DNA from: Arthrobacter sp. 9V | GTDB taxonomy: Bacteria > Actinomycetota > Actinomycetes > Actinomycetales > Micrococcaceae | DNA length: 64,000 nucleotides | Reading direction: 5' to 3' | Assembly: GCF_902506065.1 (NCBI RefSeq) | Contig: NZ_LR732912.1 | Location: forward strand, 606,003-670,002 | Part shown: in pieces, positions 63,523 to 64,000 of the stretch | How the letters are laid out: every line of letters starts with the position of its first letter | How positions within the stretch are numbered: the first letter of the stretch is position 1 | Position numbers and translations under genes: made by a program | The notes under the pieces: model-generated | Databases searched by the model: none | What the model was told of the DNA's origin: nothing | The model's input: the letters and a program-made list of their open reading frames with translations, nothing else

Positions 63523-64000
63523 TTAGGCGAAGCTGTCTTCCTTGGCCTCGGGGACGGCGGGAGCCGGCTTCCGGGAGATGAGGGCCGAGAGGTGCGCCTG
63601 CTGCTGGCGGAAGTGGCCGTGGGCGGTGAGTCCGAATTCGTAGGCGGACTCGGCGTGCTGGGTGAGATCCACCCCGGTGACTTCGTGCTCCAGGGGGACC
63701 CGGAATCCGATGGTCTTGTGAATGATCCGGCCGATCACCAGTGTGCCCAAACCGGATAGAACGATGGTGATCAGCACGGCAACCGTCTGGGCAATGAGTT
63801 GCTGCGGGCCGCCACCGTAAAGGAGGCCACCGGCAGTGCTCTCGCTGGGGAAAGCAATGAAGCCCAGGGAGAGCGTGCCGATCACGCCGGAGCCGAAGTG
63901 GACGCCCACCACGTCAAGGGAGTCGTCGAAGCCGAACTTGTACTTCAGGTCAACGAACACTGCGCAGGCGGCACCGGCAACCAAGCCCAGGCCGAGGGCT
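63523..64000 (-). CDS. amt: Ammonium transporter, C-terminal part (5' end beyond window)
   Basis: About 159 codons of an Amt/Rh-family channel; the frame stays open through the window edge. DDSLDVVGVHFGSGVIGTLSLGF carries the twin-His region (pore His in GVHF), the last two membrane helices follow, and the cytoplasmic tail (GVDLTQHAESAYEFG) is typical of actinobacterial AmtB. It imports ammonium. Regulation by a downstream or upstream PII gene cannot be judged here. Confidence 0.92.
   Translation of the reverse strand, partial: ALGLGLVAGAACAVFVDLKYKFGFDDSLDVVGVHFGSGVIGTLSLGFIAFPSESTAGGLLYGGGPQQLIAQTVAVLITIVLSGLGTLVIGRIIHKTIGFRVPLEHEVTGVDLTQHAESAYEFGLTAHGHFRQQQAHLSALISRKPAPAVPEAKEDSFA

Overview
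The window is high-GC DNA with dense, often overlapping genes (ATGA and GTGA junctions), frequent GTG and TTG starts and actinobacterial gene families. I infer a Micrococcaceae genome of the Arthrobacter/Paenarthrobacter type. That assignment is inference: no rRNA or tRNA gene is visible.

Layout. 1-7.1 kb is an accessory, defence-like stretch: an ImmA/IrrE metallopeptidase remnant, a large protein with a HEPN R-x4-H motif followed by a PD-(D/E)XK nuclease-like protein, an unrecognised ORF, and a fusion of a nucleotidyltransferase-like domain to a PD-(D/E)XK-like domain. 7.5-13.8 kb is a LacI-controlled carbohydrate ABC uptake operon (binding protein, two permeases, Gfo/Idh/MocA oxidoreductase, ThuA-like protein) with two identical operators.

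14.3-24.6 kb is the highlight: an apparently single operon for a daptide-type RiPP. It encodes a leader-recognition protein, a PLP aminotransferase, an Fe-ADH-fold dehydrogenase, three tiny precursor peptides that all end in Thr, a SAM methyltransferase, a YcaO protein, an M50 membrane protease with a PqqD-like N-terminus, an ABC exporter (ATPase and two permeases) and a small membrane protein. Dehydrogenase, aminotransferase and methyltransferase together match the known conversion of a C-terminal Thr into a dimethylated diamine. The YcaO and the rebuilt metal site of the dehydrogenase are the unusual parts. Three direct repeats precede the operon.

24.6-64 kb is mostly ordinary chromosome: ggt; a divergent NrtR-type Nudix regulator facing an SPFH/NAD-kinase-like pair across two operators; an IclR-controlled CoA-transferase/enoyl-CoA hydratase pair; an Nramp-like transporter cluster with PRC-barrel proteins; SRPBCC proteins; a CYTH-CHAD protein; a heterodimeric ABC exporter; a MOSC protein; an XRE-regulated membrane protein; a TetR/SDR pair; a secreted GH16-type protein; a processive GT2 followed by a micro-protein with an LAMTG sorting signal; an adenylate kinase paralogue; a three-gene acyl-CoA-dehydrogenase/PIG-L-methyltransferase/GT2 operon; a SulP-carbonic anhydrase fusion; and the C-terminal part of an ammonium transporter.

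A recurrent non-coding theme is long, near-perfect palindromes at gene 3' ends. Some fall into at least two repeat families whose stems vary in sequence but keep pairing.
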